Shown here: positions 24,605 through 34,940 of the stretch, one piece after another | Numbering within the stretch: the stretch's first letter is position 1 | How the letters are laid out: each line of letters begins with the position of its first letter | Source: Pseudomonas cichorii | GTDB lineage: Bacteria; Pseudomonadota; Gammaproteobacteria; Pseudomonadales; Pseudomonadaceae | Direction of reading: 5' to 3' | DNA: 64,000 nucleotides | Assembly (NCBI RefSeq): GCF_018343775.1 | Contig: NZ_CP074349.1 | Coordinates: forward strand, 1,478,001-1,542,000 | Program-made: the position numbers and the translations under genes | The notes under the pieces: generated by a model | Told to the model about the DNA's origin: nothing | The model's database searches: none | What the model saw: only the letters and a program-made list of their open reading frames with translations

Positions 24605-25609
24605 GTGACTGTTATCGATCTGCGTAGTGACACGGTGACCCAGCCAACCGCGGGCATGCTTGAGGCCATGGCCCATGCGCCTGTCGGGGATGATGTTTAT
24701 GGTGAGGACCCGACAGTCAATCTTCTTGAAGCCACACTGGCCAGGCGTCTGGGTTTTGCAGAGGCTCTGTTCGTCCCATCGGGCACTATGAGCAATCTGC
24801 TGGCCTTGATGGCGCATTGCGAGCGCGGTGACGAGTACATCGTCGGTCAACAGGCTCACACCTATAAATACGAAGGTGGCGGGGCGGCTGTGCTGGGTTC
24901 GATCCAGCCTCAACCGCTGGAAGTCCAGGCCGATGGTTCGCTGGATCTCGGCCAGGTGCTGGCCAGCATCAAGCCCGATGACTTTCATTTTGCCCGCACC
25001 CGTTTGCTGGCCCTGGAAAACACCATGCAGGGCAAGGTATTGCCCATGAGTTATCTGGCGGCAGCGCGCAAGTTCACCGAAGAGCACGGCTTGTCTCTGC
25101 ATCTGGACGGTGCGCGTTTATACAACGCGGCGGTCAGGCTGGGCGTCGATGCCCGGGAAATCACTCGCCATTTCGATTCGGTGTCTGTGTGCCTGTCCAA
25201 AGGGCTCGGCGCGCCAGTGGGTTCTGTGCTGTGCGGCTCCCCGGAGCTGATCGCCAAGGCCCGTCGCCTGCGCAAGATGGTCGGTGGGGGCATGCGTCAG
25301 GCCGGGATTCTGGCAGCGGCCGGGCTGTATGCGCTGGATCATCAGGTCGAGCGACTGGCCGACGACCACGCCAATGCGGCATTCCTGGCAGCAGGGCTTA
25401 GCGAGCTTGGGTACGAAGTCGAGCCTGTGCAGACCAACATGGTGTATGTGCAAATGGGCGAGCGTGCCGATTCGCTCAAGGTATTCTGTGCCGAACGCGA
25501 CATCAAGCTCAGCGCCGCGCCACGTCTGCGCATGGTCACGCATCTGAATGTGTCCCGTGACCAGCTTGAGCGTGTCATCGCAGTATTCGCTGAGTTTTCA
25601 CGCATATAA
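24605..25609 (+). CDS. ltaE: Low-specificity L-threonine aldolase
   Basis: A 334-residue PLP enzyme of the beta-eliminating lyase family that splits threonine or allo-threonine to glycine and acetaldehyde. [11 protein letters not shown] at the start, [23 protein letters not shown] and the PLP lysine in [14 protein letters not shown] are all present. Start is GTG 24605, with AGGGAG 8-10 bases upstream; the frame begins at 24557. It stands alone before alaS. Confidence 0.92.
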   Translation: MTVIDLRSDTVTQPTAGMLEAMAHAPVGDDVYGEDPTVNLLEATLARRLGFAEALFVPSGTMSNLLALMAHCERGDEYIVGQQAHTYKYEGGGAAVLGSIQPQPLEVQADGSLDLGQVLASIKPDDFHFARTRLLALENTMQGKVLPMSYLAAARKFTEEHGLSLHLDGARLYNAAVRLGVDAREITRHFDSVSVCLSKGLGAPVGSVLCGSPELIAKARRLRKMVGGGMRQAGILAAAGLYALDHQVERLADDHANAAFLAAGLSELGYEVEPVQTNMVYVQMGERADSLKVFCAERDIKLSAAPRLRMVTHLNVSRDQLERVIAVFAEFSRI

Positions 25610-25753
25610 GATGCCGATAGTCCAGTTACTGGTTTCTATCGTACAAACACGCTGTACCGAGGACGCAACGCCTATATAATGCGGCCCTTTGCCGTCGCTA
25701 CGTCATTTTGACGTTATGCACTGCCTCTGGCCGCAGTCTCCGTGGAAGAACCT

Positions 25754-28378
25754 ATGAAAAGCGCAGAAATCCGTGAAGCCTTCCTTGGCTTCTTCGAAGA
25801 GCAAGGCCACACACGTGTCGCCTCCAGCTCCTTGATTCCGGGCAATGACCCAACCCTGCTGTTCACCAACGCAGGCATGAACCAGTTCAAGGATTGCTTC
25901 CTGGGCCAGGAAAAGCGTGCCTACACCCGCGCTGTCACCAGTCAGAAGTGCGTGCGTGCCGGTGGCAAGCACAACGACCTGGAGAACGTCGGCTACACCG
26001 CCCGTCACCACACATTCTTCGAAATGCTGGGCAACTTCAGCTTCGGTGACTATTTCAAGCGCGACGCGATCACTTACGCCTGGACCTTCCTCACCTCTGA
26101 AAAGTGGCTGAACCTGCCCAAGGAAAAACTCTGGGTCACGGTCTACGCCACCGATGACGAAGCCTACGATATCTGGACCAAAGACATCGGCGTTCCGGCC
26201 GAGCGCATGGTTCGTATCGGCGACAACAAAGGCGCGCCTTACGCGTCCGACAACTTCTGGACCATGGGCGATACCGGCCCGTGCGGTCCTTGCTCCGAGA
26301 TTTTCTTCGATCATGGCCCTGAAATCTGGGGTGGCCCACCGGGCTCGCCTGAAGAAGACGGCGACCGTTACATCGAAATCTGGAACAACGTTTTCATGCA
26401 GTTCAACCGTACTGCCGATGGTGTACTGCACCCGCTGCCAGCGCCGTCGGTGGATACCGGCATGGGCCTGGAGCGTGTCAGCGCTGTCTTGCAGCACGTG
26501 CACTCCAACTACGAAATCGACCTGTTCCAGAGCCTGCTGGCCGCTTCGGCCAAGGCCATCGGTTGCAGCAACGACAATCAGGCATCGCTCAAGGTCGTGG
26601 CGGATCACATTCGCTCCTGCGGCTTCCTGATTGCCGATGGCGTACTGCCGTCCAACGAAGGCCGTGGTTATGTATTGCGCCGCATCATTCGTCGGGCCTG
26701 CCGCCACGGCAACAAGCTGGGCGCCAAGGGCAGCTTCTTCCATCAGATCGTGGCCGCTCTGGTTGCCGAGATGGGCACAGCATTCCCGGAACTGACTCAG
26801 CAGCAGGCGCACATCGAGCGTGTGCTCAAGGCTGAAGAAGAGCAGTTCGCCAAGACCCTGGAGCAGGGCCTGAAAATCCTCGAGCAGGATCTGGCCGAGC
26901 TCAAAGGCTCTGTGGTACCGGGCGAAGTCGTGTTCAAGCTGTACGACACCTACGGTTTCCCGATGGACCTGACAGGGGATATCGCCCGTGAACGCAACCT
27001 GACCCTCGACGAGGCAGGTTTCGAGCGCGAGATGGACGCCCAGCGTGAGCGTGCCCGTTCCGCCAGTTCGTTCGGCATGGACTACAACAGTCTGGTCAAG
27101 GTTGATGTCGCTACACAGTTCACTGGCTATACCGCCACCAGCGGTGCTGCACAGGTCGTTGCTCTTTATAAGGACGGTCAGTCGGTCGAGCAGTTGAGCG
27201 AAGGCGAAGAGGGCGTCGTGATTCTCGACACCACGCCGTTCTATGCCGAATCGGGTGGCCAAATCGGTGACAGCGGTTACCTGCAGGCTGGCGCCGTACG
27301 TTTCGACGTGCGCGATACCACCAAGACCGGCGGCGCATTCCTGCACCACGGCGTTGTGGCGTCTGGCAGCCTGAAAGTCGGTGAAAAGCTTGAAACCCAG
27401 GTAGCTGCCGAAGTGCGTCAGGCGACTTCCCTGAACCACTCGGCCACTCACCTGCTGCACGCGGCATTGCGTCAGGTGCTGGGCGAGCACGTTCAGCAGA
27501 AGGGCTCGCTGGTGGACAGTCAGCGTCTGCGCTTCGACTTCAGCCACTTCGAGGCCATCAAGCCCGAGCAACTGCGTGCCCTGGAAGATATCGTCAACGC
27601 CGAAGTGCGCAAGAACACTGCGGTGGTCACCGAAGAAACCGACATCGAAACCGCCAGGAAGAAGGGCGCCATGGCGCTGTTCGGCGAGAAGTACGGCGAC
27701 AGCGTGCGCGTACTGAGCATGGGCGGTGAGTTCTCCGTTGAACTGTGTGGCGGTATTCACGCCAACCGTACCGGCGATATCGCGCTGTTCAAGATCGTCA
27801 GCGAAGGCGGCGTGGCTGCAGGCGTGCGTCGTATCGAAGCCGTGACCGGTGCAGCCGCACTGGCCTGGCTGAACTCGGCTGAAGATCAACTCAAGGAAGC
27901 CGCTACCCTGGTCAAAGGGAATCGCGACAACCTGCTGGACAAACTGTCGGCTGTGCTGGAGCGCAACCGTCAATTGGAAAAACAACTGGAACAACTGCAG
28001 GCCAAGGCCGCCAGTGCGGCGGGCGACGATCTGTCTGCCGCTGCCCTGGATGTCAAAGGGGTCAAGGTCCTGGCCACTCGCCTGGATGGTCAGGATGGCA
28101 AGGCGCTGTTGGCGCTGGTCGACCAGTTGAAGAACAAGCTCGGCCGCGCAGTGATCCTGCTCGGCAGTGTTCATGAAGACAAGGTTGTCTTGGTTGCAGG
28201 CGTGACCAAGGACCTGACTGGCCAACTCAAAGCCGGTGATTTGATGAAGCAAGCGGCCGCTGCCGTGGGTGGTAAAGGTGGCGGGCGTCCTGACATGGCT
28301 CAAGGTGGTGGTGTGGATGCCGCGGCGCTGGATACAGCGTTGGCTCTGGCCGCTCCTTTTGTAGAGCAGGGTATTTGA
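25754..28378 (+). CDS. alaS: Alanyl-tRNA synthetase
   Basis: An 874-residue class-II synthetase. The catalytic core ([10 protein letters not shown] onward, [17 protein letters not shown]), the editing domain with [13 protein letters not shown] and CGGIHA zinc/editing motifs, and the C-terminal C-Ala domain with a coiled coil (about residues 725-755) are in order. ATG 25754 starts [10 protein letters not shown] as usual. It precedes lysC and csrA, the order usual in gammaproteobacteria. Confidence 0.98.
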   Translation: MKSAEIREAFLGFFEEQGHTRVASSSLIPGNDPTLLFTNAGMNQFKDCFLGQEKRAYTRAVTSQKCVRAGGKHNDLENVGYTARHHTFFEMLGNFSFGDYFKRDAITYAWTFLTSEKWLNLPKEKLWVTVYATDDEAYDIWTKDIGVPAERMVRIGDNKGAPYASDNFWTMGDTGPCGPCSEIFFDHGPEIWGGPPGSPEEDGDRYIEIWNNVFMQFNRTADGVLHPLPAPSVDTGMGLERVSAVLQHVHSNYEIDLFQSLLAASAKAIGCSNDNQASLKVVADHIRSCGFLIADGVLPSNEGRGYVLRRIIRRACRHGNKLGAKGSFFHQIVAALVAEMGTAFPELTQQQAHIERVLKAEEEQFAKTLEQGLKILEQDLAELKGSVVPGEVVFKLYDTYGFPMDLTGDIARERNLTLDEAGFEREMDAQRERARSASSFGMDYNSLVKVDVATQFTGYTATSGAAQVVALYKDGQSVEQLSEGEEGVVILDTTPFYAESGGQIGDSGYLQAGAVRFDVRDTTKTGGAFLHHGVVASGSLKVGEKLETQVAAEVRQATSLNHSATHLLHAALRQVLGEHVQQKGSLVDSQRLRFDFSHFEAIKPEQLRALEDIVNAEVRKNTAVVTEETDIETARKKGAMALFGEKYGDSVRVLSMGGEFSVELCGGIHANRTGDIALFKIVSEGGVAAGVRRIEAVTGAAALAWLNSAEDQLKEAATLVKGNRDNLLDKLSAVLERNRQLEKQLEQLQAKAASAAGDDLSAAALDVKGVKVLATRLDGQDGKALLALVDQLKNKLGRAVILLGSVHEDKVVLVAGVTKDLTGQLKAGDLMKQAAAAVGGKGGGRPDMAQGGGVDAAALDTALALAAPFVEQGI

Positions 28379-28471
28379 GTCGAACCTCCAGGCTTGTCAG
28401 TGCATGACAGGCCCGGCACTTGGATTTGAATGTTAATGGGTGCCCTTAACGGGTTCTGAGGCGGCTTTGAG

Positions 28472-29704
28472 ATGGCTTTGATCGTACAGAAATTTGGAGG
28501 CACCTCGGTTGGCTCTGTAGAGCGTATCGAGCAGGTGGCCGACAAGGTTAAGAAGTTCCGCGAAGCGGGCGATGATCTGGTGGTCGTATTGTCGGCCATG
28601 AGCGGCGAAACCAATCGCCTGATTGAGCTGGCCAGACAGATCAGCGATCAGCCGGTTCCTCGTGAGCTGGATGTGATCGTGTCCACCGGCGAACAGGTGA
28701 CCATTGCCTTGCTGGCAATGGCATTGATGAAGCGCGGCGTGCCGGCGGTGTCCTACACCGGCAATCAGGTGCGTATCCTGACCGACAGCGCACACAACAA
28801 GGCCCGTATCCTGCAGATCGACGATCAGAAGATCCGTTCCGACCTGAAGGCCGGCCGTGTCGTGGTGGTCGCCGGTTTCCAGGGTGTCGACGAAAACGGC
28901 AATATCACGACCCTGGGTCGTGGCGGTTCCGATACGACGGGCGTGGCGCTGGCAGCAGCCTTGAAGGCTGATGAATGCCAGATCTACACCGACGTGGATG
29001 GCGTGTACACCACCGATCCGCGTGTGGTTTCGCAAGCTCAGCGTCTGGACAAGATCACTTTTGAAGAGATGCTGGAAATGGCCAGCCTCGGTTCCAAGGT
29101 GCTGCAGATCCGTGCCGTAGAGTTCGCAGGCAAATACAACGTCCCGCTGCGCGTTCTGCACAGCTTCAAGGAGGGGCCGGGCACCCTCATTACCATTGAT
29201 GAAGAGGAATCCATGGAACAGCCGATCATTTCCGGCATCGCCTTCAACCGCGATGAAGCCAAGCTGACTATCCGTGGTGTGCCAGACACGCCGGGTGTTG
29301 CCTTCAAGATTCTCGGCCCGATCAGTGCCGCCAATATCGAAGTCGACATGATCGTGCAGAATGTCGCCCACGATAACACCACCGATTTCACCTTCACGAT
29401 CCATCGCAACGACTACCAGTCGGCATTGCAGGTTCTGGAAACCACCGCCCGCGAAATCGGCGCTCGTGAAGTTTCCGGCGATACCAAGATTGCCAAGGTT
29501 TCCATCGTCGGCGTCGGCATGCGTTCCCACGCAGGTGTCGCCAGCCGCATGTTCGAAGCCCTGGCAAAGGAAGGCATCAACATCCAGATGATCTCCACAT
29601 CGGAAATCAAGGTTTCTGTGGTGATTGAAGAGAAGTACCTGGAACTGGCTGTGCGCGCATTGCACACGGCTTTCGAGCTGGATGCTCCTCGGCAGGGTGA
29701 GTGA
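28472..29704 (+). CDS. lysC: Aspartokinase
   Basis: A 410-residue aspartate kinase (first step to lysine, threonine and methionine). The kinase signature KFGGTSVGSVERI at residues 7-19 and two C-terminal ACT domains (about 265-405) for lysine/threonine feedback are visible. An in-frame ATG at 29213, preceded by AGAGGA, could start a separate 163-residue ACT subunit as in alpha2beta2 aspartokinases. It ends with a good terminator. Confidence 0.96.
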   Translation: MALIVQKFGGTSVGSVERIEQVADKVKKFREAGDDLVVVLSAMSGETNRLIELARQISDQPVPRELDVIVSTGEQVTIALLAMALMKRGVPAVSYTGNQVRILTDSAHNKARILQIDDQKIRSDLKAGRVVVVAGFQGVDENGNITTLGRGGSDTTGVALAAALKADECQIYTDVDGVYTTDPRVVSQAQRLDKITFEEMLEMASLGSKVLQIRAVEFAGKYNVPLRVLHSFKEGPGTLITIDEEESMEQPIISGIAFNRDEAKLTIRGVPDTPGVAFKILGPISAANIEVDMIVQNVAHDNTTDFTFTIHRNDYQSALQVLETTAREIGAREVSGDTKIAKVSIVGVGMRSHAGVASRMFEALAKEGINIQMISTSEIKVSVVIEEKYLELAVRALHTAFELDAPRQGE

Positions 29705-29713
29705 TCTGCCAGG

Positions 29714-29744
29714 AGGGCGCGGTCTGACCGCGCCTTTCGTTTTC
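29714..29744 (+). terminator. Rho-independent terminator of lysC
   Basis: GGCGCGGT pairs with ACCGCGCC over a 3-base loop, followed by TTTCGTTTT, ten bases after the lysC stop. Confidence 0.9.
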
Positions 29745-29876
29745 CTGTGCTGCGCGCAAAGACTGTTCTTTTCTTCGCGCTAGTCAATACTCAGGCTTGG
29801 CCGTGGCTTATTCGTCGCAGGCTGATGCCTACTGGTTTTGCAGACTGTTGTTCCTGAAATGCATAAGGAGAAAGGT

Positions 29877-30065
29877 ATGCTGATTCTGACTCGTCGGTGC
29901 GCAGAAAGCCTGATCATTGGTGATGGTGAAATCACTGTGACTGTGCTCGGCGTCAAAGGTAATCAAGTGCGAATTGGTGTCAATGCGCCCAAGGAAGTCG
30001 CTGTGCATCGTGAAGAAATTTACCTGCGCATAAAGAAAGAGAAGGACGAAGAACCAAGCCATTAA
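29877..30065 (+). CDS. rsmA: Carbon storage regulator CsrA/RsmA
   Basis: A 62-residue RNA-binding dimer. [16 protein letters not shown] at the start and [12 protein letters not shown] with the key RNA-contact arginine (about residue 44) are diagnostic. It binds GGA motifs in mRNA leaders and represses secondary metabolism and virulence traits. ATAAGGAGA lies 8 bases before ATG 29877. Its place between lysC and tRNA-Ser is the standard one for csrA in Pseudomonas. Confidence 0.96.
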   Translation: MLILTRRCAESLIIGDGEITVTVLGVKGNQVRIGVNAPKEVAVHREEIYLRIKKEKDEEPSH

Positions 30066-30084
30066 TTTTTATTGAATTTTTGGT

Positions 30085-30113
30085 TTGCAAACGGGGAAAA
30101 GGGTGGTTATTAT
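30085..30113 (+). promoter_or_regulatory. Sigma-70 promoter of tRNA-Ser
   Basis: TTGCAA (30085-30090), 17 bases, TATTAT (30108-30113), 14 bases before the tRNA; the GC-rich CGCCCC after the -10 is a stringent-type discriminator. Confidence 0.65.
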
Positions 30114-30127
30114 ACGCCCCGTGTTGC

Positions 30128-30218
30128 GGAGAGCTGGCCGAGTGGCCGAAGGCGCTCCCCTGCTAAGGGAGTACACCTCACAAGGGTGTCGGGGGTTCGA
30201 ATCCCCCGTTCTCCGCCA
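30128..30218 (+). tRNA. serX: tRNA-Ser(GCU)
   Basis: A 91-base tRNA with long variable arm, acceptor GGAGAGC pairing with GTTCTCC, anticodon GCT at 30162-30164 in loop CTGCTAA, T-loop TTCGAAT, and encoded CCA. Reads AGC/AGU codons. Confidence 0.96.
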
Positions 30219-30282
30219 TTATTTCTGTAGTGCGTTGGATCTGGCTTCTTCTGTAAGTTGTTGAAATTACTAGAAAAAGTGC

Positions 30283-30310
30283 TTTACAAAATGATTTAAC
30301 GACCTATAAT
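30283..30310 (+). promoter_or_regulatory. Sigma-70 promoter of the tRNA-Arg pair
   Basis: TTTACA (30283-30288), 16 bases, perfect TATAAT (30305-30310), then GCGCGG, 17 bases before the first tRNA-Arg(ACG). Confidence 0.75.
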
Positions 30311-30327
30311 GCGCGGCACCAACACAT

Positions 30328-30404
30328 GCACTCGTAGCTCAGCTGGATAGAGTACTCGGCTACGAACCGAGCGGTCACAGGTTCGAATCCTGTCGAGTGC
30401 ACCA
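30328..30404 (+). tRNA. argV: tRNA-Arg(ACG), copy 1
   Basis: A 77-base tRNA with acceptor GCACTCG/CGAGTGC, anticodon ACG in loop CTACGAA between CTCGG and CCGAG, T-loop TTCGAAT, encoded CCA. Identical to the copy at 30492. Confidence 0.96.
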
Positions 30405-30491
30405 TTTAAGGTTAACTGGTCTGATGTAGTCAAATACAGACTTCCAGATAATCGGCTTCAACCAGAGGTGATCTGGTATAAAAATACCAAT

Positions 30492-30568
30492 GCACTCGTA
30501 GCTCAGCTGGATAGAGTACTCGGCTACGAACCGAGCGGTCACAGGTTCGAATCCTGTCGAGTGCACCA
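30492..30568 (+). tRNA. argV: tRNA-Arg(ACG), copy 2
   Basis: Identical in sequence to copy 1, 87 bases downstream on the same strand and probably in the same transcript. The spacer contains no gene. A terminator follows. Confidence 0.96.
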
Positions 30569-30577
30569 TACACCAGA

Positions 30578-30606
30578 AAGCCCACATCGAAAGATGTGGG
30601 CTTTTT
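30578..30606 (+). terminator. Terminator of the tRNA operon
   Basis: GCCCACATC, GAAA tetraloop, GATGTGGGC, TTTTT: a near-ideal intrinsic terminator 10 bases after the second tRNA-Arg. The minus-strand gene ending at 30612 abuts it. Confidence 0.95.
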
Positions 30607-30611
30607 GCTTT

Positions 30612-31091
30612 CTAGCGTTTTCCTTTCACGCATCCGTTTTCATCGAATGTCACATTGTTGCTGCGACCCTTTTTCAGGTTGTAGGTGTAGCGCAGCTCTC
30701 CGTTGCGGTTTGTGATCTTGTCCGGGCGGCCCAGCAGGCTTTCCACATCTCGTTTGGTCATGCCGGGCGGCGTGCGCTGGTTGATGATGGCCTGCCGACG
30801 CTGTTCCGGGCTCAGGCGATTGCCACAGCCATCTTCCTGCTGGCCGACCACCACTATTTCCTTGCTGGCCTGAGTGCTTCGCCTGTCTGCGCTCGGAAGA
30901 AGGGGCGTTATGCTTCCGGGAGGTGCATTGAAGGCTTCCTGCAACTGGCTGGTGTGGCCGACCGGACAACCCAGGGTGGTGAACGTGATCTTGCCGGTCG
31001 GGTCTTCGCAGCGCTGAACCGTATTGGCTTGTGTGTAAAACGGCAGGCAGAGCAGGTTGCTCCATAACAAAAGGCGAGGCGTGATACGCAT
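30612..31091 (-). CDS. Secreted DUF4124/SmpA-like envelope protein
   Basis: A 159-residue protein with an N-terminal signal peptide (MRITPRLLLWSNLLCLPFYTQA). The mature start TVQRCEDPTGKITFTTLGCP resembles DUF4124 domains, and the C-terminal GMTKRDVESLLGRPDKI is a SmpA/OmlA-like segment. ATG 31091 is chosen because GGAGG lies 9 bases upstream and the signal peptide follows directly; the frame is open to 31274. Probably periplasmic; function unknown. Confidence 0.75.
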   Translation of the reverse strand: MRITPRLLLWSNLLCLPFYTQANTVQRCEDPTGKITFTTLGCPVGHTSQLQEAFNAPPGSITPLLPSADRRSTQASKEIVVVGQQEDGCGNRLSPEQRRQAIINQRTPPGMTKRDVESLLGRPDKITNRNGELRYTYNLKKGRSNNVTFDENGCVKGKR

Positions 31092-31413
31092 TGCCGAGTC
31101 CTCCATGACGTGGTTCGTCATCCTAGTCAGGGGCTTGCTCCCCGGCGAGCGTGTTTTCTTCGCTGAATGTGACGTCGTAACTTCGTTGCCTCGCAAAATC
31201 TTCAGGTTTGCCTCGCAAGCGCCTGTTCTTGCCTGAATTTTCTCGCGTGCGATCCGCTCAAAGCGGTGTATCATTGCGCCCGTCAGCCCCGCCGGGGCTT
31301 GTGGAATACCTCCATGGACTTACCCAGTAGTTACTCAATAGCTCGTTTCACCAATCAAGAATCAACTGATTGATCCTCCCGGCGTGCTCCGCTGCTGGGA
31401 GTGGAGTTCGCCT

Positions 31414-32856
31414 ATGACTGAAATAGAAGTAAAAAAAACGCAGGAAAGCTTGCAGGATCGCCTTGCTCAAGTGGTCGATCTGCTGCAGCGCCAGCGTGTG
31501 GTCGAAGACCTGATCCATCGCCAGGAAGGTCAGAATCAGGATCGCGTAGAAAACCTCGTTCATCGTCAGAACCTGGTCGAGCTGCAACGCAAGCTCGATG
31601 ACCTGCACTCTGCTGACGTCGCCTACATCCTCGAGGCATTGCCTCTTGAGGAGCGCCTGACTGTCTGGCAATTGGTCAAGGCTGAGCGTGACGGCGATAT
31701 CCTCCTTGAAGTGTCCGACTCCGTCCGGGAAACCCTGATCGCCGACATGGACGATCACGAGTTGCTGGCGGCGGCCAGGGAGATGGACGCCGACGAACTC
31801 GCTGACCTGGCGCCTGAGCTGCCTCGCGATGTCGTTCATGAGCTGATGGAAGCGCTGGACGTCCAGCAGCGCGAGCGTGTCCGCTCCGCGCTTTCCTACG
31901 ACGAGGAGCAGGTCGGTGCGCTCATGGACTTCGAGATGGTGACCATCCGTGAGGATGTCAGCCTGGAAGTCGTATTGCGTTACCTGCGGCGTTTGAAGGA
32001 GCTGCCGAGCCACACCGACAAACTCTTCGTGGTTGATCATGACGGCGTTCTCAAGGGCGTGCTGCCGATCAAGCGTCTGTTGGTCAATGACCCCGACAAG
32101 CAGGTCGGTGAAGTCATGGCTGACGACCCTGTCAGTTTTCACCCGGAAGACGATGCCTACGACGCTGCCCAGGCATTCGAGCGTTATGACCTGATTTCCA
32201 CGCCGGTGGTCGACAAGAGCGGCAAGCTGATCGGCCGTCTGACCATCGACGAAATGGTCGACCTGATTCGTGAGGAGAGCGAGAGCGAAGTCCTCAGCAT
32301 GGCGGGTCTGCGTGAAGAAGAAGACATCTTCGCTTCCGTATGGCGCTCGCTGCGTAACCGCTGGGCCTGGCTGGCGGTCAATCTGATCACGGCGTTTCTG
32401 GCTTCGCGTGTGATCGGCCTGTTTGAAGGTTCGATCGAGAAGCTGGTGGCTCTGGCGGCATTGATGCCGATTGTGGCCGGCATCGGCGGCAACTCGGGGA
32501 ACCAGACCATTACCATGATCGTGCGCGCCATGGCGCTGGACCAGGTCAGCACCGGCAATACCTCGCGCCTGTTACGCAAGGAGCTGGCGGTTGCGTTGCT
32601 CAATGGCCTGATATGGGGCGGGGTCATTGGTGTGGTGGCTTATGTGCTCTACGACAGTTGGTCACTGGGCGTGGTCATGACGGCTGCCATGACGCTCAAC
32701 TTGCTGCTGGCCGCTTTCATGGGTGTCCTGATTCCCATGACGCTCGCACGCCTTGGGCGCGATCCGGCCATGGGGGCGAGTGTCATGATCACTGCGATGA
32801 CTGACAGTGGCGGGTTCTTCATTTTCCTGGGGTTGGCGACCATCTTTCTGCTTTGA
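31414..32856 (+). CDS. mgtE: Magnesium transporter MgtE
   Basis: A 480-residue Mg2+ channel. An N-terminal superhelical MgtE_N domain (about 30-135), two CBS domains (about 140-260) that sense Mg2+, and five membrane helices (about 290-480) follow each other. The pore helix region GIGGNSGNQTITMIVRAMAL is highly conserved. ATG 31414 starts MTEIEVKK. It ends with a bidirectional terminator. Confidence 0.94.
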   Translation: MTEIEVKKTQESLQDRLAQVVDLLQRQRVVEDLIHRQEGQNQDRVENLVHRQNLVELQRKLDDLHSADVAYILEALPLEERLTVWQLVKAERDGDILLEVSDSVRETLIADMDDHELLAAAREMDADELADLAPELPRDVVHELMEALDVQQRERVRSALSYDEEQVGALMDFEMVTIREDVSLEVVLRYLRRLKELPSHTDKLFVVDHDGVLKGVLPIKRLLVNDPDKQVGEVMADDPVSFHPEDDAYDAAQAFERYDLISTPVVDKSGKLIGRLTIDEMVDLIREESESEVLSMAGLREEEDIFASVWRSLRNRWAWLAVNLITAFLASRVIGLFEGSIEKLVALAALMPIVAGIGGNSGNQTITMIVRAMALDQVSTGNTSRLLRKELAVALLNGLIWGGVIGVVAYVLYDSWSLGVVMTAAMTLNLLLAAFMGVLIPMTLARLGRDPAMGASVMITAMTDSGGFFIFLGLATIFLL

Positions 32857-32869
32857 TAACCGTCACCAT

Positions 32870-32898
32870 AAAAAAACCGCCTGTTCAGGCGGTTTTTT
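32870..32898. terminator. Bidirectional terminator between mgtE and the potF-like gene
   Basis: AAAAAACCGCCTG, TTC, CAGGCGGTTTTTTG: the stem is flanked by A-run and T-run, serving both convergent genes. Confidence 0.93.
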
Positions 32899-32919
32899 GT
32901 TTTCGGGGGTCACAACTGA

Positions 32920-33999
32920 TCATTGCCCGGCTTTGACTTCTTTCCATGTGCGCAGCCTCAGCGCTTCACTGTCGGCAGGTATCGCTTTTTGGGCGAACAG
33001 GGTGCCGAAGGTTTCTTCGTCGGGGTAGATTCTGGGGTCGCTGTGCACTGCTACGTCCAGCAGTGCTTCTGACTTCTCGTTGCCATTCGCATAGTGCAGA
33101 TAGTTGGAGATGCCGGCGATCACCTTGGGTGCCAACAGGTAGTTCATGAAGGCGTACGCGGCTTTTTCATTGGGGGCATCGACAGGCATGGCGACCATAT
33201 CGAACCACATCGGCGCGCCTTCCTTGGGGATCACATAGTTGATGTCGATGCCGCTGCCTGTTTCCTTCGCTTTGCGCTCTGCCAGCATGACATCTCCTGA
33301 ATACCCGACCGCCACACAGATCTTGCCGCTGGCCAGGTCTGCTATGTAGTTGGTTGAATGGAAGTAGCTCACGTAAGGCTGTATCGCCATCAAGGCCGCT
33401 TTGGCCTTGGTGTAATCCCCGGCGACTTCGCTTTGTGGAGGCAACTGCAGGTAGTTGAGTGCGATGGGCAAGACACTGGGCGCGCTGTCGATAAAGGCAA
33501 CACCGCATTGAGCCAGCTTTTTCATGTTCTCGGGCTTGAAGACCAGGTCCCACGAGTCGAGCGGCGCATCGTTGCCCAGAGCAGCCTTGACCTTGGTCAC
33601 GTTGTAGCCAATGCCGGTGGTCCCCCACAGATAGGGAAAAGCATGCTCGTTGCCCGGATCGATGCCTCTGAGCACCTTGAGCAGAACCGGGTTGAGGTTT
33701 TTCCAGTTGGGTAGCTGGCTTTTGTCCAGCTTCTTCAGGTCGCCGCGCTGAATCTGGACACCCATGAAATGACTCGACGGCACCACGATGTCGTAACCGG
33801 AATGCCTGGCCCTGAGCTTTTCGTCCAGAGTCTCGTTGCCGTCGTAGGTGTCATAGGTGGCTTCAATGCCGGTGTCTTTCTGAAAGTTTTTCAGTGTGTC
33901 CGGAGCAAAGTAATCCTCCCAGTTGAACACCTTGACGGTCTGGGCGGCCTCGCTCATCGAGGTGACCAGCATCAGGGGTACGAAGGCTTTGGCAAGCAT
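32920..33999 (-). CDS. Polyamine-type periplasmic binding protein (PotF-like)
   Basis: A 359-residue spermidine/putrescine-type solute-binding protein. A Sec signal peptide (MLAKAFVPLMLVTSMSEAAQ) precedes VKVFNWEDYFAPDTLKNF, the usual PotD/PotF start, and WGTTGIGYNVTKV is conserved. AAGGAG lies 8 bases before ATG 33999; the longer open frame to 34122 has no signal. There are no transporter subunits nearby, so it is an orphan component that may work with a permease elsewhere or as a sensor. Confidence 0.85.
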   Translation of the reverse strand: MLAKAFVPLMLVTSMSEAAQTVKVFNWEDYFAPDTLKNFQKDTGIEATYDTYDGNETLDEKLRARHSGYDIVVPSSHFMGVQIQRGDLKKLDKSQLPNWKNLNPVLLKVLRGIDPGNEHAFPYLWGTTGIGYNVTKVKAALGNDAPLDSWDLVFKPENMKKLAQCGVAFIDSAPSVLPIALNYLQLPPQSEVAGDYTKAKAALMAIQPYVSYFHSTNYIADLASGKICVAVGYSGDVMLAERKAKETGSGIDINYVIPKEGAPMWFDMVAMPVDAPNEKAAYAFMNYLLAPKVIAGISNYLHYANGNEKSEALLDVAVHSDPRIYPDEETFGTLFAQKAIPADSEALRLRTWKEVKAGQ

Positions 34000-34120
34000 T
34001 TCGTGGCTCCTTGGAGGATTTGATGATCGCGATGCACGAACAATCATCGCCTCGGGAGCAGTGATCATGAGATGCATACCTATAGGAAATAATCTTATAG
34101 GCATTTGGAGAGGGGACCAC

Positions 34121-34147
34121 AATAAAAAAGCCAGCTTTCGCTGGCTT
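34121..34147 (-). terminator. Terminator of amrZ
   Basis: On the minus strand AAGCCAGC, GAAA loop, GCTGGCTT, then TTTTTATT, 23 bases after the amrZ stop codon. Confidence 0.9.
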
Positions 34148-34170
34148 GAATGCTTTTTTTCTCTGATTTC

Positions 34171-34497
34171 TTACGACTCTTCTGAAGCAAGTTCCGTGTC
34201 GTGAGCGATCAGGGACACCAGTGCATTCTGCTGGCGGTGTGAGAGTTGACGAAAACGCTGCAGCAGCTCGCGTTCGTGCAGGGACAGCTCAGGACTATCA
34301 AGACGCAGATTTGGCTCATCGCCAAGTGCACCTTCCTGAATCAGGCTCTGCTCGAGTCGAGCGATGATTTCCGAGTTCATGCTGCGGTGATGGTTTTTGG
34401 CTACCTCTTGCACACGATTACGCATGCCATCTGGTAGGCGAACGACGAACTTGTCAGCCGTGCGGCTGGAATAAGTAGCCTGTTTCATAGGGCTCAT
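34171..34497 (-). CDS. amrZ: AmrZ-type ribbon-helix-helix regulator
   Basis: A 108-residue Arc/MetJ-fold DNA-binding protein. [20 protein letters not shown] with [15 protein letters not shown] (about residues 16-52) is the ribbon-helix-helix, and the C-terminal half with [18 protein letters not shown] matches AmrZ (AlgZ), a tetrameric regulator of alginate, motility and biofilm in Pseudomonas. It has its own terminator and stands alone. The 443 bp on its 5' side must hold its promoter. Confidence 0.9.
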   Translation of the reverse strand: MSPMKQATYSSRTADKFVVRLPDGMRNRVQEVAKNHHRSMNSEIIARLEQSLIQEGALGDEPNLRLDSPELSLHERELLQRFRQLSHRQQNALVSLIAHDTELASEES

Positions 34498-34940
34498 ATA
34501 TTTAACCGGTTAGTTCAGGGGGAAGCGGTTCTCGCAAGTGGCCGCCAGATTGCCATTATGGGACAGTCGTTTTGGCCAAATGTTCCAACCGAGTTATCCA
34601 AAGGGTGAGGCATCATGCCCTATTACGTCGAATCCTTGGCGTCAATTCTGTGACAAATATTGACTCAGATAAAGGCGTTTAGCCAGCACCAATTGTCAGA
34701 ATTGCGAGAGGTTTTGCAAAGCTTGCCAATTCCTGCTCATTCAGGTGACACGACGAACGCCTGACTACTTTTTGCCATGATGGCTATCTGTCTTCAGCTT
34801 AGATGCTTATCCGCAACAAGACGAAGAATGCCGACGGGCGTGCTATGGCGGGGGAGGGGAACAGTACTTCAAGAAGCCGATGACCCAGTCAGCAATGGCG
34901 TGCAGCCCTACCGACCAGTACAACCATCAGCGTGTATCAG
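34498..34940. other. Intergenic, 443 bp upstream of amrZ
   Basis: No convincing gene, RNA or repeat. Open frames here are antisense to the small membrane protein or lack start signals. The part next to amrZ should contain its promoter; I could not assign -35/-10 boxes. Confidence 0.5.

Noticed and set aside
25703..28303. An 866-residue open frame antisense to alaS
   Set aside because: It is the shadow of a long GC-rich gene; no known domain, and alaS on the other strand is unequivocal.
28433..29665. A 410-residue open frame antisense to lysC
   Set aside because: Overlaps lysC completely and has no recognisable domain.
30328..30568. Tandem identical tRNA-Arg copies considered as att repeats of a mobile element
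   Set aside because: Both are complete functional tRNAs only 87 bp apart with no integrase or cargo between.
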